Shown: in pieces, positions 44,101-52,829 of the stretch
Layout: the number at the start of each line of letters is the position of its first letter
How positions within the stretch are numbered: the first letter of the stretch is position 1
NCBI GenBank assembly: GCA_036971475.1
Contig: JBAIZL010000005.1
Span: 175,207,386-175,271,385 of the forward strand
DNA: 64,000 nt
Source: Prosapia bicincta
Taxonomy: Eukaryota > Arthropoda > Insecta > Hemiptera > Cercopidae
Reading direction: 5' to 3'
The notes under the pieces: model-generated
Seen by the model: only the letters and a program-made list of their open reading frames with translations
Told to the model about the DNA's origin: nothing
The model's database searches: none
Position numbers and translations under genes: made by a program

Positions 44101-45839
44101 ATTTGGACGCGCTACCATACAGAAGATGTTAAAGGCAGAATGATCAACTCTGCCTCTAATATTATTCAGTTACTTTAACCCAAAAGGATACAGATGATAT
44201 GTTTAATTCCATACATTTTTGTTTTTGGTAAAAAGTTGTATGATGGCATTTTACAATATTCTTTAAGCAATTGCTGTTAATTTCTACCAAACAAAATTCA
44301 AACAATGAAATTGATTTTAATTGGACATGAAGTCAGTGATCAATTTTCCGCTATATTTAACACTTTGAAGTCTAGTCCCACAGTACTATAACTGCCTAGA
44401 GGTTTTTAGGTAAAATATAAAAAATTGTAGACTTATAATAAAATATCATATTTACATAATAAATGATTTTTTTTAAGGGAATGAAATGAGGTTTTAAGAA
44501 ATATATACACATGAATTGATTACTTACATACATATTGGATTATGGTCCTTTGAAAAATGTACAACAAAATCAAATAAACAATATAGCTGTATATCTATAT
44601 GTTTATAAATTGTAATAAACACTGTGCATCATTGACCTTCACTACACATGTTTTACATTGGAATGAAAATAAATATTACATGTACATATCATTTTAAATC
44701 TTAAAAAATGCTCTCTTTCTGAATCCTATTCTTAAATCGGGTCATTTATGTTTTCATTCAGTTGATTGAACCTCAGCCTAGATCGGTTTCACTGTCACTG
44801 TATAAAATCAACATATCTTGCATTGAATCACTTTCTAAAGTGTCTTTAGCCATTAAATCTATAACGTAAGATCACTAAAAATAATAATTAAAACTAAATA
44901 ACTGAAAGATAAAATTTAAAGTGAAAACAACAAACTCGAAACTTAAACCACTCGCACTAATCTGACCACAAACAAATATCTGTCAAAATGTCTGCTAGCT
45001 TTCAGTCACCACACTTCACAAATTAAGTTTTTGTAGGTAAAAGCAACTCTGATTAGTCCAAAGTTAGAGACATATAAAGTTGAATAGCCAATATAAAGAA
45101 CAATATTGACAAAACCAGTAATACAATTATGTTGCTATGGAAATAAATACGGGATCTCCTGAGCTATACACGCTCATTGGTAGCGAGCGTTAACTAAATG
45201 GGCCGTTCTGTACTTGGGGGTAGGCTTCAATACTCGGCCAGCCAGCCAGCACTTGCCAAGTTAGTGTTCTGGCTTTACTGCTGAAAGTTTGGATACCAGC
45301 AATACGTTTATTGATTATTGTTGTTTTTTTAAATAATAGCTTTATATTATAGTACAAACTTCCAAAGTTTCCTTATTTGTCCTATTATTTACTACCAAAA
45401 TGCTTTTGTCTTTGATTTTGGTGGTGATTGGCAATGATAACCATAATTGGTTGTTCGCCAGGAAAATAAATTGTGTTTTTTAAAATATGTTACTTTTTTA
45501 TCAAAACAGTAGTTAAATGAAATTTTTCTCACAAAATGGTATCATTTTAGAATTAATATAATGATAAAAAATGTATTAGAAGTATTTTGAAATACCTCAT
45601 TTTTTTGCTGGATGGTTGGAAAGTCACTGCTCAAAGGGCTTAAACTCTGTTTTAATCTGTATAAAAAAATTGTACTAGTTTCTAGTTAAATATATAGAAG
45701 TATAAGTTTACATGTGAAAGTCTTCATGAAATCTGTTAATTATTTTGTTTCAGTCAGCAATAAATGGCTTCATGAACGAGGACAAGAGTTTCTACGGCCA
45801 TGTGATAAAGATGATGTTCCTATCAGAGAAATTAGCTGA
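13948..45839 (+). CDS. P4HA: Prolyl 4-hydroxylase subunit alpha (P4HA), complete coding sequence
   Basis: Eleven coding exons join in phase into 532 codons: 13952-14130, 15492-15643, 18747-18917, 23120-23287, 23844-23980, 25472-25608, 31110-31221, 35658-35882, 39673-39738, 41929-42094 and 45754-45839 (stop TGA 45837). The product hydroxylates proline in collagen-like chains in the ER, using Fe(II), 2-oxoglutarate and ascorbate, in a complex with protein disulfide isomerase. Residues 1-21 form a signal peptide. P4Ha_N and the TPR-like peptide-binding domain fill about 22-245. The dioxygenase domain at about 345-525 has the iron triad H422, D424 and H493 and the 2-oxoglutarate lysine K503. C288/C304 and C496/C521 match the family's disulfides. 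Length agrees with known P4HAs (530-550). All introns are GT/AG and loaded with transposons, but no coding exon is broken. Confidence 0.97.
15492..15643 (+). CDS. P4HA: P4HA exon: P4Ha_N domain
   Basis: Encodes RVTDYIHEHEEASEDV and then ANYLANPINAYLLVKRL, the signature of the N-terminal assembly domain. Acceptor TTTCAG, donor GTATAT; phase 2 in, phase 1 out. Confidence 0.95.
15846..16211. mobile_element. Fold-back (inverted-dimer) repeat with 13-bp target duplication
   Basis: The two halves of 15884-16211 are near-perfect reverse complements about 155 bp long, meeting near 16047 with almost no spacer. The element is flanked by the direct repeat ATCAATTCATGCT at 15833-15845 and 16212-16224, so it inserted as one unit. 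It contains CTGAGGATGACGAC...GTCGTTGAAACGCG at 16123-16156, a hairpin-plus-GAAAC motif typical of Penelope-like terminal repeats. It sits in the P4HA intron after the 15492 exon. Confidence 0.8.
16581..17591. repeat. Satellite array, 8 x 125 bp
   Basis: Eight exact-length 125-bp copies begin at 16581, 16706, 16831, 16956, 17081, 17206, 17331 and 17456. A broken ninth starts at 17581. Copies differ by one to a few substitutions (ATACTG/ATATTG, CCTATT/CCTCTT). The variants partly alternate between neighbours. The array lies inside a P4HA intron. Confidence 0.97.
18747..18917 (+). CDS. P4HA: P4HA exon: end of P4Ha_N, start of peptide-binding domain
   Basis: Encodes FPTDEDLTGAAVALMRLQDT then YKLDTPSIARGELNG. 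This is the hallmark stretch linking the N-domain to the TPR-like peptide-substrate domain. Acceptor AAATAG, donor GTAAAT; phase 1 at both ends. Confidence 0.95.
19687..20028. repeat. 171-bp tandem duplication
   Basis: The segment 19687-19857 is repeated almost exactly at 19858-20028. Both copies are intronic and AT-rich, and neither is coding. Confidence 0.92.
20500..21060. other. Unidentified, less AT-rich intronic segment
   Basis: The segment has more balanced base composition than its surroundings and overlapping open frames on both strands (20485-20766 +, 20896-20663 -). I recognise no family. It is probably an old transposon fragment. Confidence 0.35.
21490..22790 (-). mobile_element. 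Mariner transposon, full length, copy 1
   Basis: A 1301-bp element is bounded by CGAGGTCTGTT... on the left, its reverse complement on the right, and TA target duplications at 21488-21489 and 22791-22792. It carries a - strand transposase remnant. It is inserted inside the pogo-like element and so is younger than it. Confidence 0.9.
21700..22595 (-). pseudogene. Mariner transposase pseudogene, copy 1
   Basis: The frame starts MDSMNEQRISVKFCVKLGKS at 22595 and runs through the helix-turn-helix part to a stop after HFKGG. A second open block (22354-22091) resumes with TIRELSEECGISVGSCYE. Compared with the copy at 33548, about 50 bp are missing near 22130, removing the stretch with the first catalytic aspartate (GDESWVYGYD there). 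Frameshifts follow. The copy cannot encode an active transposase. Confidence 0.88.
23120..23287 (+). CDS. P4HA: P4HA exon: peptide-substrate-binding domain
   Basis: Encodes DCFELGRLSYNQQDFYHTV and EILEYLAYSTYMQ, helices of the TPR-like domain that binds proline-rich substrate. Phase 1 at both ends. Confidence 0.95.
23844..23980 (+). CDS. P4HA: P4HA exon: TPR-like helices
   Basis: Encodes NVRSALQMTNELLTIVPTHQ and RALSNKVYYLDAIE, the last helices of the peptide-binding domain. Acceptor GACAG, donor GTAAGA; ends in phase 0. Confidence 0.95.
24161..25115 (-). mobile_element. 5'-truncated I-like LINE with target-site duplications
   Basis: Identical 13-bp direct repeats TCCATTTTCACAT (24161-24173 and 25103-25115) bracket a 929-bp insert on the - strand. 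Its 3' end is an (ATT/AAT)n tract at about 24174-24199. Read on the -, the insert gives RNase H pieces (FQGKVLAIKLCAEE, ICSDSQAALKAL, a decayed GH..GNERAD-like segment) and then the C-terminal zinc-knuckle block. A (TAA)-like tail and an RNase H domain fit the I clade. Target duplications show insertion by target-primed reverse transcription. Confidence 0.9.
24294..24725 (-). pseudogene. LINE C-terminal domain (after RNase H)
   Basis: An open frame of 143 codons contains LLFLSRHQLRVTVELVTGHG, then SPVCKRCDEDQEENPIHVLC and ECPALGAARKKWFG. This is the cysteine/histidine-rich tail found after RNase H in I- and Jockey-like LINEs. It is the 3' coding end of the truncated insert at 24174-25102 and has no intact partner here. 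Confidence 0.88.
25472..25608 (+). CDS. P4HA: P4HA exon: linker with first cysteine pair
   Basis: Encodes ERELYEMLCRNVL and KAKLKCRY, giving C288 and C304, the family's first disulfide. Acceptor TTTTCAG, donor GTAAGT; phase 0 in, phase 2 out. Confidence 0.95.
25999..26929 (+). mobile_element. PiggyBac-like non-autonomous element, copy A
   Basis: This segment aligns in inverted orientation with 44357-45265. It is bounded by TTAA at 25999-26002 and 26926-26929, and both ends share a loose inverted repeat (TTAA..C.TT...GCCTA.CCC). A short frame near 26409 starts MGKDTLESDSIRDMLILDS, similar to the acidic N-terminus of piggyBac-type transposases, and then stops. The piggyBac assignment rests on TTAA ends and this weak resemblance. 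Confidence 0.55.
27511..29561 (-). mobile_element. Tigger/jerky-type DNA transposon, decayed
   Basis: About 2 kb with imperfect inverted ends (AGTAT-G--ACT-TC pattern at 27511 and, inverted, at about 29561) encloses a broken transposase on the - strand. Size and domain content fit Tigger/pogo elements. Exact ends are uncertain. Confidence 0.65.
27944..29196 (-). pseudogene. Tigger/jerky-like DDE transposase pseudogene
   Basis: The frame begins MSDRKWKRCF at 29196, shifts, and continues VNKVANELNVGRSTVLGWK, the CENP-B-type helix-turn-helix. SESIGERKSMKRSENKNVSE and ITGPILLGKALKFYQDF follow (second DNA-binding domain). The DDE part shows SFLILDNTTTHPSV at about 28360 and FLPPTFHPLDKGSNVI. The C-terminal block has IPNCEGASANGVEDWMNQD, ending at 27944. 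At least three frame changes and stops make it inactive. Order and motifs match the Tigger/jerky family. Confidence 0.88.
31110..31221 (+). CDS. P4HA: P4HA exon: entry to catalytic domain
   Basis: Encodes IAPLKEEEAFLNPKILLYRE and then YDSEIEVFKRMAHPR, the usual approach to the dioxygenase fold. Donor GTAAGT; ends in phase 0. Confidence 0.95.
32635..32688. repeat. (TG)n microsatellite
   Basis: TG repeats with one CA interruption. Two copies of CACCCAA-ACACATATTAATGTG precede it at 32587-32640. Confidence 0.95.
33548..34882 (-). mobile_element. Mariner transposon, copy 2, with unusual long inverted ends
   Basis: It has the same family and orientation as the copy at 21490, with CGAGGTCTG at both ends and a TA before the left end (33546-33547). 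Here the first ~90 bp are an inverted copy of the last ~90 bp (both run through CAAGTTAGTTTC and GAATCCGCTTGGTGTC). Copy 1 shows different sequence at its left end. The TA expected after the right end is replaced by CA. Confidence 0.88.
33760..34685 (-). pseudogene. Mariner transposase pseudogene, copy 2
   Basis: Starts MDSLKEQRIALKFCVKLGKS at 34685. After a break, a 211-codon open block (34370-33735) includes RIITGDESWVYGYD (first catalytic Asp), VNQITYIEVLKRLRDAVRRK and WFFHHDNAPAHSA (second Asp). The final D-containing motif (LDLAPCDF) is readable only in another frame near 33850, so a frameshift separates it. It is better preserved than the copy at 21490 but still inactive. Confidence 0.9.
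35658..35882 (+). CDS. P4HA: P4HA exon: H-x-D iron-binding motif
   Basis: Encodes a 75-residue block ending VVNYGIGGHYEPHFDFAR. HFD supplies the first two iron ligands (H422, D424). Phase 0 at both ends. Confidence 0.97.
37290..38560 (+). pseudogene. Penelope-like element: RT and GIY-YIG remnant
   Basis: On the + strand, in the P4HA intron after the HFD exon, broken frames show the order of a Penelope-like element. First is LPDSSIKRV-type sequence before 37440, then MGSPIASILVKDS at about 37570. The reverse-transcriptase box YRYVDNTL follows (GAC AAT at 37687-37692, where the family has YVDD). Next are NFLDLRIT (about 37780), and finally DIYKLTCSSCPSFYIGQTGR at 38222-38281, the GIY-YIG endonuclease start, with an EHIKHL segment after it. 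Many stops and shifts are present and the second RT aspartate is lost. The element runs in the same direction as the host gene. Confidence 0.85.
39673..39738 (+). CDS. P4HA: P4HA short exon in catalytic core
   Basis: A 66-bp exon encodes REEKNAFKNLGTGNRIATV plus LFY, a conserved strand of the double-stranded beta helix. Acceptor TTTTAG, donor GTAAGC; phase 0 at both ends. Confidence 0.95.
39780..40345. mobile_element. Penelope-like 3' region with inverted flanks
   Basis: About 140 bp at 39792-39930 (TAATTGTAAACAATTTTTTC, CACTAAGTGC, GGCACCTTTCGGTCACTTGA) recurs inverted at 40205-40345. The inner part holds a - strand Penelope-like C-terminal frame. A third, diverged copy of the flank is at 41242-41330. 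Inverted terminal repeats around a partial Penelope body are characteristic of these elements. Confidence 0.75.
39974..40219 (-). pseudogene. Penelope-like C-terminal fragment
   Basis: The frame reads SNIAAHLISHKHEITNYENN, then LEINNNPIELNSLEKYPIYK and ends near NLQTTYADDVLFKNII. This follows the tail after the GIY-YIG core of Penelope-like proteins (S..A.H....H.I......ILEI......LN.LE...I). There is no upstream RT on this strand, so it is a 3' fragment. Confidence 0.75.
40350..41240. repeat. Head-to-head palindrome of Penelope-like terminal repeats
   Basis: The region is a large inverted repeat centred near 40965. Left-arm landmarks (ACCTAATAGCAATAGTCC, AATCTCTAGGAAATAAATAA, TTGAAATATTTCGATC) reappear inverted at 40995-41105. 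Both arms end in (TA)n tracts (40695-40734 and 41130-41183) followed by the same 40-bp motif. A related unit in the + direction starts at 40354. With the flanks at 39780-40345, almost all of this P4HA intron is Penelope-derived. Confidence 0.8.
41300..41700 (+). pseudogene. Possible Penelope-like N-terminal region
   Basis: On the + strand, Lys/Asn-rich frames give KLINLTKT then, after a stop, FTKKEK, and in another frame FKCNLPNLTKTK. This resembles the segment before the RT domain in Penelope-like proteins. It sits beside a copy of the terminal repeat (41242-41330). The evidence is weak because the composition is biased. Confidence 0.4.
41929..42094 (+). CDS. P4HA: P4HA exon: distal histidine and 2-oxoglutarate lysine
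   Basis: Encodes MSHVPQGGATVFP, KGTAAFWFNL and DYLTRHAACPVLTGSKW. H493 is the third iron ligand and K503, ten residues on as in the human enzyme, binds 2-oxoglutarate. Donor GTGAGT. Confidence 0.97.
43640..44356. other. Intronic sequence with no recognised feature
   Basis: It is less AT-rich than its surroundings, especially 43900-44130, but no frame or family is recognised. The phrase AAAGTGTTAAGGGTG at about 43630 also marks the end of the piggyBac-like copy A. Confidence 0.4.
44357..45265 (-). mobile_element. PiggyBac-like non-autonomous element, copy B
   Basis: An inverted homologue of 25999-26929. TTAA occurs at its left end (44357-44360); the right end is less clear. It shares the ATGGCTAAAGACACTTTAGA-type start of the small acidic frame, the GGCCATTTAGTT region and the TTTTTAGGTAAAATATAAAAA region. 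It lies in the last P4HA intron. Confidence 0.55.
45754..45839 (+). CDS. P4HA: P4HA terminal coding exon
   Basis: Acceptor TTTCAG, then VSNKWLHERGQEFLRPC, eleven more residues and TGA at 45837. C521 pairs with C496 in the family. There is no KDEL-type tail, as usual for alpha subunits, which PDI retains in the ER. Confidence 0.96.
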
Positions 45840-48800
45840 CTATAGTTACCACCTTTAATTTTCAACAGTACACTTTAAATGTTTATTTTAAAAACCCGGT
45901 TATTTTAAAGTACAGTACTTTATTTATTAAGTAAACAATCCTAATTATGTATTAAATCATTCATATTTGCATGTTTTTATAAATTGGCAAACTGAATTAG
46001 ATTTATAAACCTAGTCACCATTTTACAATTACATTAATCCCAGTTTTGTGTATTGTTCTTTATTTGTAACGTAAGACTAAATTAACAATGTTATTTATAA
46101 GGTAGTTTATTAAGCGAACAAAATTTTATATACCTTTTGTAGAATTTGACTGTTATAATCAATAAGTTTAAAATTATATACTTATCAAATACAAATAATT
46201 ATTAATTATAGGTTAAATGAGTAATTAAAAAAAATAATATTAATGAATTCATTGAATAATTAATGGCATAGTGATTAGGTTTGGTGCCAAATAAAATTTT
46301 GATAAAGTAATTAACTTAACATTTACTGTATATAATATGTACAGTATAAAAGCAATATTAAGAAAGGAAACTAAAACAGGAATTTAACAAATTTATATTG
46401 TGTAAGTTTTTATTTCGAGAAATAATTTCTAAACAATTAAATTCATTCATTGTTTTTTTAGCTATTGTTAATTTAAGGTTATTTTTTTCATATAGTTTAG
46501 TATATTATAGAAAATGTTTCTAATTACTGTTAAGAACTCATATTTGGGAACATTTTAGACATACTAAATAAAATTAGTAGACAGTAATAAAACATGTTAA
46601 AACTATGGATTCATCAAGTACTTATTTCTGGATTAGTAAATGCCTTTATTTAAATTAGAAATTTAAAAATAATATCTGTGTTAATTTTTTTAAATTAAAA
46701 AACCGCTATCTCGAATTAATGTTTTTTGCTTGATGGAGTATATTTTGCATGTAATGTACTCTTCATCATGTAACAAAAAAAAATTCCTAACACACAAATT
46801 TCTAAAAGGGGTAATTATCATAAATGTTCACGCAAACAAAAGCCTTTATAAGTAGGTATTAAAAAAAGATCTGTGTTCAGTTTATTAGTCAACATTTTGT
46901 ATTTTGTATTTTACCTTTGGGTTTATTTTTAATTAATGATTTTTATAATTAAAAGGCTTAACCACTAGCTCAGGGTAATTCACTGTGTAAATTAAAGAAT
47001 TGAACTTTGGAAAGAACCACCATGAAATCCAACTGTTGAGAATTTTCAGGAAGTGGTTTTGAAAAATTTTTAGTCATAAGAATAATTAATGAAAATTTTA
47101 TACTTGAGCACTTGGACATATATTAATAATGGGACACTTGCCTATAGTGGGACCTACATCTTGTTTAATGAGGACAGCCATTTTAGGATATTTATTTCAT
47201 TGTCAACAACCCAACGAACCTTCTGGTTAGGGTGTAGGGTTAGGATAATGATCCTTTTCCCACACACATTCTTACAAAAAATTATCATGAGATCACTTAA
47301 AGTCTCAGTTGAGGAGCATATTTCTTGAAGCAACTGTCCTAATTAAACAAGAAAGTAAAAAATTTTATAAGCAAGAGTCACATTCTATGATATGTCTAAG
47401 TAATTAAGTGTGAACTAGTTGCTTAATTTGAAGATAAAATTAAAAACTACAATAATTTTTATTATTGTAATTAGTTATAAAATAAATTAATATTTTATAA
47501 TTAAATAATAAAGAGATTCAAATATGCTATTGCCAAAGCAAGTAAATTTTAAACATTGTTTACCAGTTGATTTTAAAAGTACAAAATAAATTATACATTA
47601 TTTTATGTAATTTGTTTCATAGGTATATTATTATTTAAATTGACATGATTTTTGTTTATTTTCAAGTAAACTATCTCATATTTTTGTATTGAAACTTTGT
47701 AAGCTCATGATTGTTATGAACTGATACATTTAAAAGGAAAACCATGATAAAAGATTTTTAGTTGCACTAAGCAATCTTCATCAGTGTCTGTTCATGGAAG
47801 TCACTGATTACAAAATCCACAGGTCGTAATTTTTGTGTAATAACCAATTTTCATTTATTTATCAATATAGGCAATTCTTCTATTTATATTACCTATAGCT
47901 ATATTTTAAGGTACATTTAACTTCAGATAAAGAGTGCTGGTAAAACTATACATAATTTTAACTTTATTTTTAAAGTTCTGTTTAATGTAAATCATATTTT
48001 TTTGTATTTACTAGAATGAGAAAATATTACAGAACCCTGCTAATACAAAAATTTATATAATACAATTCATAAATATGGTTTTGAACAATATTAATGTATT
48101 ATATTATCTAGTGATAATATAATGTTATATTATCTATACTATATCGTCAAAAGATATTATTTGTAACAGAGGTTAAAAGGCAGTGATATTCATATTTTAC
48201 AAAACAGTTTTGTTGAATAATTTTGAAAACAAAAAATTATTTTAGATGTCAAGTGTGACATAATTGTTTGCAGTATGTAAAGTATAAACTTGTATGCAAA
48301 TTGTAACATAATAATGTAATATCTGAAGAAAAAATTACAAAAAATATTTTGGAGTATTTCGTACTAGTGCTACTAAAATGAACACTTTTGCATGTAAAAA
48401 TGTGCTTCTTTGTTAACCTGTTGCATCGTGAGTTTAGCTCAACTTGGGGGTTTGGTGAGTTTTATTTAAACCTTTGACAGCAATTGATTTTGGGAGCTTT
48501 GTTTTTTTATAATAATGTTGTTGTTACTAGCTAATATATATTTATGAATATTCGATTATTTTTATTTTATATAATTAACTTCTAAAAATTCTATATTTTG
48601 AAGTAATATCATTTTTTTTTTTTTTTTTAAATAAAACCACATATTATATTTTATCAAAGTACAACTGAAACCTTATACAGAAGTCAAATTTTGATCTGTT
48701 TGTCTAACGTAATATGAGGGATGTCTCAAAACTAAGCTACTAACTCTATTTTAAACAAAACAATTTTAATTTCTTCATTAAACACTTTAACTGCTAAGAT

Positions 48801-51728
48801 AACTTTACATGGATTTGTTCTAAAAAAAATATTCAAAACAAAAAGTTGAACCAATTGAAAATTAGAAGCTAAAAAATTTAACTAAAAACTCCCAACTTCC
48901 AAGTTTTAAGATCACATAAAATCTTATAAAATACATGTTCTTTGTTAAAACTGTGAGCAATAATAATATACATTGTTCATTATAAAATTTTGATATGGTC
49001 CAATCTAAACTTCTGTAGGTTTTTTCAGTATAAACAACATCGAAGAAATCCAAATTTTGAATTGAAATATCTCTACAATTATAAAAATAGGAAAACACTC
49101 TGAAGTCACATGCACAAACTACTGATATTTTTCAAGCAAACTAAAGAAAATGATCATGAAATAAATTCACGCTACTGTTCTTAATTTTTTTTTCTGAATC
49201 TGAAAGTAATTTGGATAATCTAAGTTCAGATAATTGGAGTTCTGCTGTGTTTATAAAACAAATTCTGTAGAAGTATATTAGAGCTACAAAATTCAAAATA
49301 TTTAACAACCGAAACATCTCCATTTAAAATAATCCTGGATTTATTCGGAATTTTAAACCTGGATTCAATTATTACTGGCAAATAAAGCAAGATAGAAGAA
49401 GCTGTATTTAAAGGGTTAAGCAAATGAATTAAGGTACAGTTTAATAAGTTTATTTTAGAGTAGTCCTTAGCCTTATAATATTTAGAATCATCATAATGCA
49501 ATAACTTATAGGATGATCTATAGATTAACTACTAAGTTTGAAACATATCTTTGGTAATTAAATAATAATGGACACCAACTTAAAATTATTAATTTAAGTA
49601 TGTTAGTGAATTACTACCATTGCTCACAAATAAGCTCAAATTTCAGTGTATATATCTTGAATGATGGTATCACTTTAATGACAATTATTTAGGTTTCATG
49701 ATTCTACTGAATTTTTAAATTGTTACACTTCACTGACTGAAATACAAGTGTAAATAAAGGATGAAGTAATAGGAACAGTTTTACTATAGTAATTAAAGTT
49801 TTGCCATTCATTTTACACTATAAAATCCACAAGTAATCTTTCATACAATGTAATTACAGTTTCTTGCCATTATTTTTTCACATTGAGTTCAAGCTATTTT
49901 TATATTGTATTGTAATAATTTACTCAAGATTTAAATAAGATTGTATATTAGAAAATTATTTATTAATGTACAAACATATATTCTATTGTTCAGTCTTTTT
50001 GTGTTTGAATTTTATCATGAAAAGGTATAACATTTTGAAGAAAGGTGTTTCTGATAATTTGTTAAAATGAAAGTAAATATCGTTTGTCTCTCAAGTAGTG
50101 GTTCACCATAAAAATTTAATATTGCTACAAATTTGTTTTCAAACAAAACCTGTTGAGGTTCCCAAATTTCCTGAATTGTTAAAACATTAATAAACTCTTG
50201 ATTAAATTTTCAGTGTTAAAAATACATTGTTTGTTTTAAAATTAATAATAATTGAATTTGTTAATTACAATTTATGTCATTTAATAAATTGACAAAATGA
50301 CAACTTAGAATATAATTATTACAAATATACCTAAATACTTTAACCAAAAATTTTAATAATAACAATTGTTAACTATTTTTACTGTTAACACTTTTTTTTT
50401 TAAATTTTATAATTGTATTGTGTGTTTATAAATAAAACTTTAAGATTAGATTATGTTATTATGTAAATTACCTTTGGTTAATAGAAACTGATTTCTTCAT
50501 GTTTTGTTAAAGTAGTAAATATGATTTGAAGTTATTTGTAAAGCTAAAGTAACACAAAAAACTGTAAGGGTTGAAAAAATACAAAAAAATAAACTTATAA
50601 AACAAATGTATTGAATAAAACATATTTACATATTTAATTATTCTTCACCTGCTCTAATATTGTTAACCCTACAAGAAGCAGACACTGCAAATTGTAAATA
50701 ATATTTCCTTGGCAACACTTGATAAACTTGGCAATAATCTTGATTGGCGACACATTAATCAGCGATTACAAATATCATTTATGAACAAAACAATGTATAG
50801 TAATCCTGCTTGCACCAGTGGACTCGCAGGTACGTGAATGCAAAAAAATACATTCTTCCTTAATTTAGTATAAGGAAAATCTTTATATCATATATATTGC
50901 ATAGATATACTTTTTAAAAAGCCTTGCTTTGTGCTGGAAATAAAGTTAGGCTATGTTTTAATCACTTTGAATGCTTATAATTCATAAACTGTGTAAGATA
51001 TTGAGGTTAAATTTTTTCAAGTTGTTTTTTTTCATGATTTTTTATCTGTTCAATTATATTAAGTGTAAAAAATTTTTTTCAAAGTACTTATTTTGTAAAA
51101 AAACTTGTGAATATTCAAGCTTGATATCTTTAACGGTTTAGGAATTATAAGGGTTTAAAGTGATAAAATTACACCCTTGACTTCATATTTCCACGCAAAT
51201 ATTCAATCCAACATGATGTTTCTCAGAAAAAATGTCTATATTTTTATCTGCTGTTTTCAGTTTTAAAAACCTTCAACAGTCTTTGAGTAATTAGCCCGAG
51301 AAAACAAGTAATTTTCAACTTTTGCAAAATGTCAAGGGGATGCCGTCAGTTTTTCGATGATAAATCTGATTTTCTATACATAGATTGTTGCCGAATTCAA
51401 TATTGAATGACATGGTGCTAATAGTTTTTACAACTTTTCTCTAGCTCTTGAGCTGTTTGCATTTTTGTGTAAGTAAAATTTCACTTAATTATTTTTTCAA
51501 CATACCGTCATGCACTGGTGTCAAGAGGATATATTATGAACTAATAGATACAAAAAAGCTTTATAAGGCCCAAAGTCAAAAATTGCTTATTTTCTCAGAC
51601 CAACTACTCAAAAACTGTTAGGCTATATAGCCAAAAGTAAAAATGTCGAAGAAAATATAGATCTTCTATTTTAATTTTGTATAACAAAAATCTTCTTGTA
51701 ATATATATTTAAAGAAATAAGACTTTCT
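45840..51728. other. P4HA 3' UTR and AT-rich intergenic DNA, no gene seen
   Basis: Several AATAAA signals follow the P4HA stop, so the poly(A) site cannot be chosen. No further coding exon was recognised on either strand. The stretch contains a dispersed repeat at about 47130-47170 (homologous to 59995-60040, inverted), a CTGATGA hairpin at 47762-47784 and a motif at 50953-51050 that recurs at 52250-52335. Confidence 0.6.
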
Positions 51729-52125
51729 TTAATTCATTCTTTTAGCTCACACTCTCCTGATATATCTTGTACAAATTTTCAATCGTTAATAAAATACATT
51801 TGTATTCATCCAATCAAGTTCAAATACACTTTTTTAACCTATAGTGGATGACAATTGATTTTAATACAGTTGTTTCAAATATTTATTCAATAATTAAATT
51901 ATAAAAATTTGGGGGCCAACCCGGATTCGAACTGTGAATCTTCATGTTCAAGGTCTAGCATGCTTTGGCACTGCGCCAACTTTCCAATACCTAGAATTGA
52001 ATTTCTAAAAGATGTATATGAATTTTTTCCCACGATCGGGATGTTGTCGAAACTCCATTGTACAACCTTAAACTGTTGTCATGGTTACCAAAAAATACCA
52101 TAAATAGTCCTGTAGGGTAACTCAA
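51729..52125 (-). mobile_element. tRNA-derived SINE-like repeat, copy 2
   Basis: The second copy of the repeat at 291-685. The tRNA-like part (about 51990-51908, - strand) is better preserved. It has TTGGCGCAGTGCC as A box, GCTAGACCTTGAA as the anticodon region and a perfect GTTCGAATCC B box (rc of 51923-51932) followed by GGGTTGGCCCCC. The flanks on both sides also match copy 1. Confidence 0.75.
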
Positions 52126-52829
52126 ATAAAAATTTTCTTTGTTAACTTCAGTAGAAATTGACTTTGAATTTTTTTTTTTTTTTACTTGTTTTTTAAATAC
52201 TTTGCTTTCTAGCACCTAAATGCATAAATATAGTCATTATATGTTTTTATCATTTTAAACGCTTATAATTCCTAAACTGTTGAAGATATCGGGGTTAAAT
52301 TTTCACAAGTTGTTTCTTTCATAATTTTTCATCTTTATAGCTATGTAAAAGTGTATTAGTATGTGCTATTAATTGAATTATGCAGAGCCTAGAGGGTGAA
52401 ATACTTGGCTAAAATAATGCAACCATTGGTCCAGGAGCACTTCCTATTTTAAAGACTGAACATTTGGTCCAAGTGTTGCAAGGCATTGATGTTGAAGAAG
52501 GTTGTCAACATGGAATATGGTTGGCTTAGATGTCAACTCTATATATTTCCCAGCATTCCTATCGATGAAGTGCTTTAGAGGCTTTTCAATAATAAATAGT
52601 TCCTTTCCCATATCGCTGATCTTGCTAGACACATTCTCAAAAACACTTAGGTCTCCTTTAACAGATAGTTTTATAGGCAACATGATTGACATTTTTTTAG
52701 CAAGATGCCTTGAACTCGAGCCTAAATTTTATTTTTTTCTCCCGGGCTTAAATTTTTCATTTGTTAGGTAGAGGATATTTGTATGAGTACGCCAGTACTG
52801 AACTTTATAAGTCTCTCACATAACACACC

